Positions 21,815 through 23,391 of a stretch of DNA of 23,391 nucleotides are shown here, in pieces (positions within the stretch are counted from its first letter, which is position 1; the number at the start of each line of letters is the position of its first letter). The notes beneath the pieces are model-generated. The model had not been told where the DNA came from, made no database searches, and saw only the letters and a program-made list of their open reading frames with translations. Made by a program: the position numbers and the translations under genes. The DNA is from an uncultured Clostridia bacterium (GTDB lineage: Bacteria > Bacillota > Clostridia > Christensenellales > Borkfalkiaceae), in assembly GCA_947632165.1 (NCBI GenBank), contig CANROI010000003.1, positions 1 through 23,391 of the forward strand, in the 5' to 3' direction.

Positions 21815-23017
21815 TCAGCTAACTTTGAAATTGGCGGCAAGCCCCCCCTCGCTCGTCTCGCGGTAGCGGGCGCTGAGATCTTTCCCCGTCTCGTACATCG
21901 TGCGCACGATCGTGTCGAAAGAGATCTTGCGCGTCCCGCACAAAACATGCGCAAGTTCTACGCTCGAGAGCGCGCGGAGCGCCGCCACGGCGTTGCGTTC
22001 GATGCAGGGGATCTGCACATAGCCCATCACGGGATCGCAGGTCAGCCCGAGCTGGTGCTCGAGCGCAATCTCCGCGGCATATTCGATCTCGTTCATGGGC
22101 AGCCCGTAGAGCCGCCCCACCGCCGCTGCCGCCATCGAGGTCGCCGTGCCGATCTCCGCCTGGCAGCCCGCCTCTGCGCCGCTCACGGAGGCATTCTGCT
22201 TTACCGTGACGCCGATAAGCCCCGCAACGGCGAGCGCTGCGACCACCCGCTTTTCGGAATAGCCGTTCTTGCGGCTGACATAGTAGAGCACGGCGGGCAG
22301 TACGCCGCTGGCGCCGCAAGTGGGCGCGGTGACGATCGTGCCGCCGCTCGCATTCTCCTCCGAGGTGGCGAACGCAAAGGAACAGAGCTGCCGCCGCTCG
22401 CGCGCCTCGAGCTCTTCCTCGTCGTCCACCGATTCGAAGAGCGTCTTGGCCTTGCGGGCAAGGTTGAGCTTCCCCGGAAGGACCCCGCCCGTCGCCAATC
22501 CGCGGCGGATCGTCTCCTGCATGGAGCGCCAGATCTCCCTTAAAAAGTCGTAGATCCCCTCGTCTTCGAAGTCATAGACGACCTGCTCGAGCGAACATTG
22601 CTTCTCGTTGCAGTACTGCATGATCGCGGAAAAATTCTCAAACGGATAGACGGTCTCCTGCCGTGTTGCGGGTTCCCCCTCGATGACGATCGTCCCCCCG
22701 CCGACCGAGAGATAGGTCGTCTTTCCGAGCAGATCACCCCCGCGATAGCCCTCGAGGTCGAGCATGTTGGGATGCGGAAGATCGGTGCGGTCGAAGTCGA
22801 ACACGATCTCGCAGGGACGGGGCGCAAGGGTGAGACGGATGATCTCGTCTGTGAGATGCCCCACGCCCGTATGGGCAAGCGAGCCGTACAGAACGGCGCG
22901 GAAACGTTCCGCTTCGGGATAGCGCTTCATGAAATCTTTCGCCGCGCGTTCGGGCCCCATCGTGTGGGAGCTTGACGGCCCCTTCCCGATCTTATAAAGT
23001 TCTCTCAACGATTCCAT
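21815..23017 (-). CDS. sdaA: L-serine ammonia-lyase (dehydratase), single-chain iron-sulphur type
   Basis: A 400-residue protein that converts L-serine to pyruvate and ammonia with a [4Fe-4S] cluster. The beta domain comes first, with GPSSSHTMGP at residues 13-22 and HTGVGHLTDE at 49-58. The alpha catalytic domain follows, with TAPTCGASGVLP (230-241), GAEAGCQAEIG (280-290) and TCDPVMGYVQIPCIERN (326-342). Cys285, Cys327 and Cys338 are the expected cluster ligands. It is shorter than E. coli SdaA (~454), with a reduced linker between the domains. It stands alone on the minus strand. The ribosome site is weak (GGAG, about 15 bases before the ATG). Confidence 0.95.
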   Translation of the reverse strand: MESLRELYKIGKGPSSSHTMGPERAAKDFMKRYPEAERFRAVLYGSLAHTGVGHLTDEIIRLTLAPRPCEIVFDFDRTDLPHPNMLDLEGYRGGDLLGKTTYLSVGGGTIVIEGEPATRQETVYPFENFSAIMQYCNEKQCSLEQVVYDFEDEGIYDFLREIWRSMQETIRRGLATGGVLPGKLNLARKAKTLFESVDDEEELEARERRQLCSFAFATSEENASGGTIVTAPTCGASGVLPAVLYYVSRKNGYSEKRVVAALAVAGLIGVTVKQNASVSGAEAGCQAEIGTATSMAAAAVGRLYGLPMNEIEYAAEIALEHQLGLTCDPVMGYVQIPCIERNAVAALRALSSVELAHVLCGTRKISFDTIVRTMYETGKDLSARYRETSEGGLAANFKVS

Positions 23018-23040
23018 AGACGTTTTATTTTACTCCGAAA

Positions 23041-23059
23041 AGCGCATACTGTATGCGCT
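23041..23059. promoter_or_regulatory. Perfect 19-bp palindrome between divergent genes
   Basis: AGCGCATAC and GTATGCGCT are exact 9-bp arms around a single T. The palindrome lies in the 42-bp gap between sdaA (-) and the small membrane protein gene (+) and ends directly before the ATG at 23060. It could be an operator for both genes or an RNA hairpin covering the start. Confidence 0.6.
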
Positions 23060-23353
23060 ATGATCCTGCTCTACATTCTCCTGACGGTGTACATTTTTTC
23101 CGTCAATTTCTATTCTTTCCGTCTCGTCAAAACGCAGCGCGACGAGTTCGAAGCCGGCGGAGGCGGCGACGGACAGGACGGAAAACTCATCCTTGCCGCT
23201 CTGCTCGGCGGTGCGGCCGCGATCTATGCCTCGATGTTCGCCCTGCGCTTCCGTCTCGGGAATCTGCTGCTCATGATCCTCATGCCCGTGCTCGCCGTGC
23301 TGAACATCTACTGCTTCTATCTCGGGTACCGCTCCGTCTATCTCTTTCTCTGA
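23060..23353 (+). CDS. Small membrane protein, possibly DUF1294-like
   Basis: A 97-residue protein with three hydrophobic segments at about residues 2-20, 42-62 and 68-92. A Gly/Asp-rich loop (GGGGDGQDG) lies between the first two. The layout and the LAALLGGAAAIYASMFALRFR stretch recall DUF1294 proteins, but the usual basic His-Lys-Thr motif is not seen, so the family call is tentative. The ATG is immediately preceded by a palindrome, and no ribosome site is present. The start could therefore be wrong, or initiation unusual. Confidence 0.55.
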   Translation: MILLYILLTVYIFSVNFYSFRLVKTQRDEFEAGGGGDGQDGKLILAALLGGAAAIYASMFALRFRLGNLLLMILMPVLAVLNIYCFYLGYRSVYLFL

Positions 23354-23391
23354 TCCCGCTCAGCCTGCTCTATCTTACCACGCGGGGGCGG

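Noticed and set aside
1..23391. CRISPR array, rRNA, tRNA or prophage genes
   Set aside because: No spaced direct repeats, rRNA or tRNA-like cloverleaf sequences, or phage structural genes were seen by reading both strands.

Overview
The window looks like part of a chromosome from an anaerobic, Gram-positive Bacillota of the class Clostridia, probably an uncultured gut lineage. This is inference. It rests on a GlgC/GlgD-type glycogen operon, a GerW/YtfJ sporulation protein next to a DUF2953 protein, DUF4364 and TIGR03905-type TSCPD proteins, a type III pantothenate kinase, a single-chain iron-sulphur serine dehydratase, Shine-Dalgarno sites of the GGAGG type and sigma-A promoters with 17-bp spacers. 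No rRNA, tRNA, transposase, phage gene or CRISPR array was seen.

Region 1 (1-8716, + strand) is a glycogen operon: the 3' end of glgB, then glgC, glgD, glgA, glgP and a GH13 alpha-glucan hydrolase. Together these make ADP-glucose, polymerise and branch it, and then degrade the polymer by phosphorolysis and hydrolysis. A GC-rich hairpin separates glgD from glgA. GlgA carries an unusual Lys/Ala/Pro-rich N-terminal extension and an altered KTGG motif.

Region 2 (8717-9150) is a 434-bp AT-rich stretch without a gene. It holds two copies of a short palindromic motif, an 11-bp inverted repeat framing a GC hairpin, and a perfect consensus promoter placed so that the next gene should make a leaderless mRNA. 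That gene, a XerC-like tyrosine recombinase, is followed by the GTPase gene hflX. Facing hflX is a 61-residue, eight-cysteine protein gene, which is divergent from lexA. lexA has a recognisable SOS box over its -35 element.

Region 3 (12412-15094, - strand) is a compact cluster transcribed as DUF2953 - ytfJ/gerW - D,D-carboxypeptidase - rluB. It resembles the known clostridial sporulation and cell-wall neighbourhood but has no spmA/spmB between the carboxypeptidase and rluB.

Region 4 (15145-18959, - strand) reads ECF-transporter S component - coaX - hom - (terminator) - RimK-like ATP-grasp ligase. The first three genes overlap by 4 bp (ATGA), which suggests coupled translation linking pantothenate uptake and CoA synthesis to homoserine formation.

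Region 5 (19074-23391) holds a small Gly/Cys membrane protein, a NUDIX ADP-ribose pyrophosphatase downstream of an unrecognised 238-residue protein, a DUF4364 winged-helix protein with a TSCPD protein, L-serine dehydratase, and a small membrane protein whose start codon abuts a perfect 19-bp palindrome.

Most of the window is ordinary housekeeping. The best candidates for something undescribed are the leaderless xerC promoter region with its flanking inverted repeat, the dispersed palindromic motif next to stop codons, the GlgA N-terminal extension, the Cys-rich protein beside lexA, and the SD-less ATP-grasp gene starting right after a terminator.
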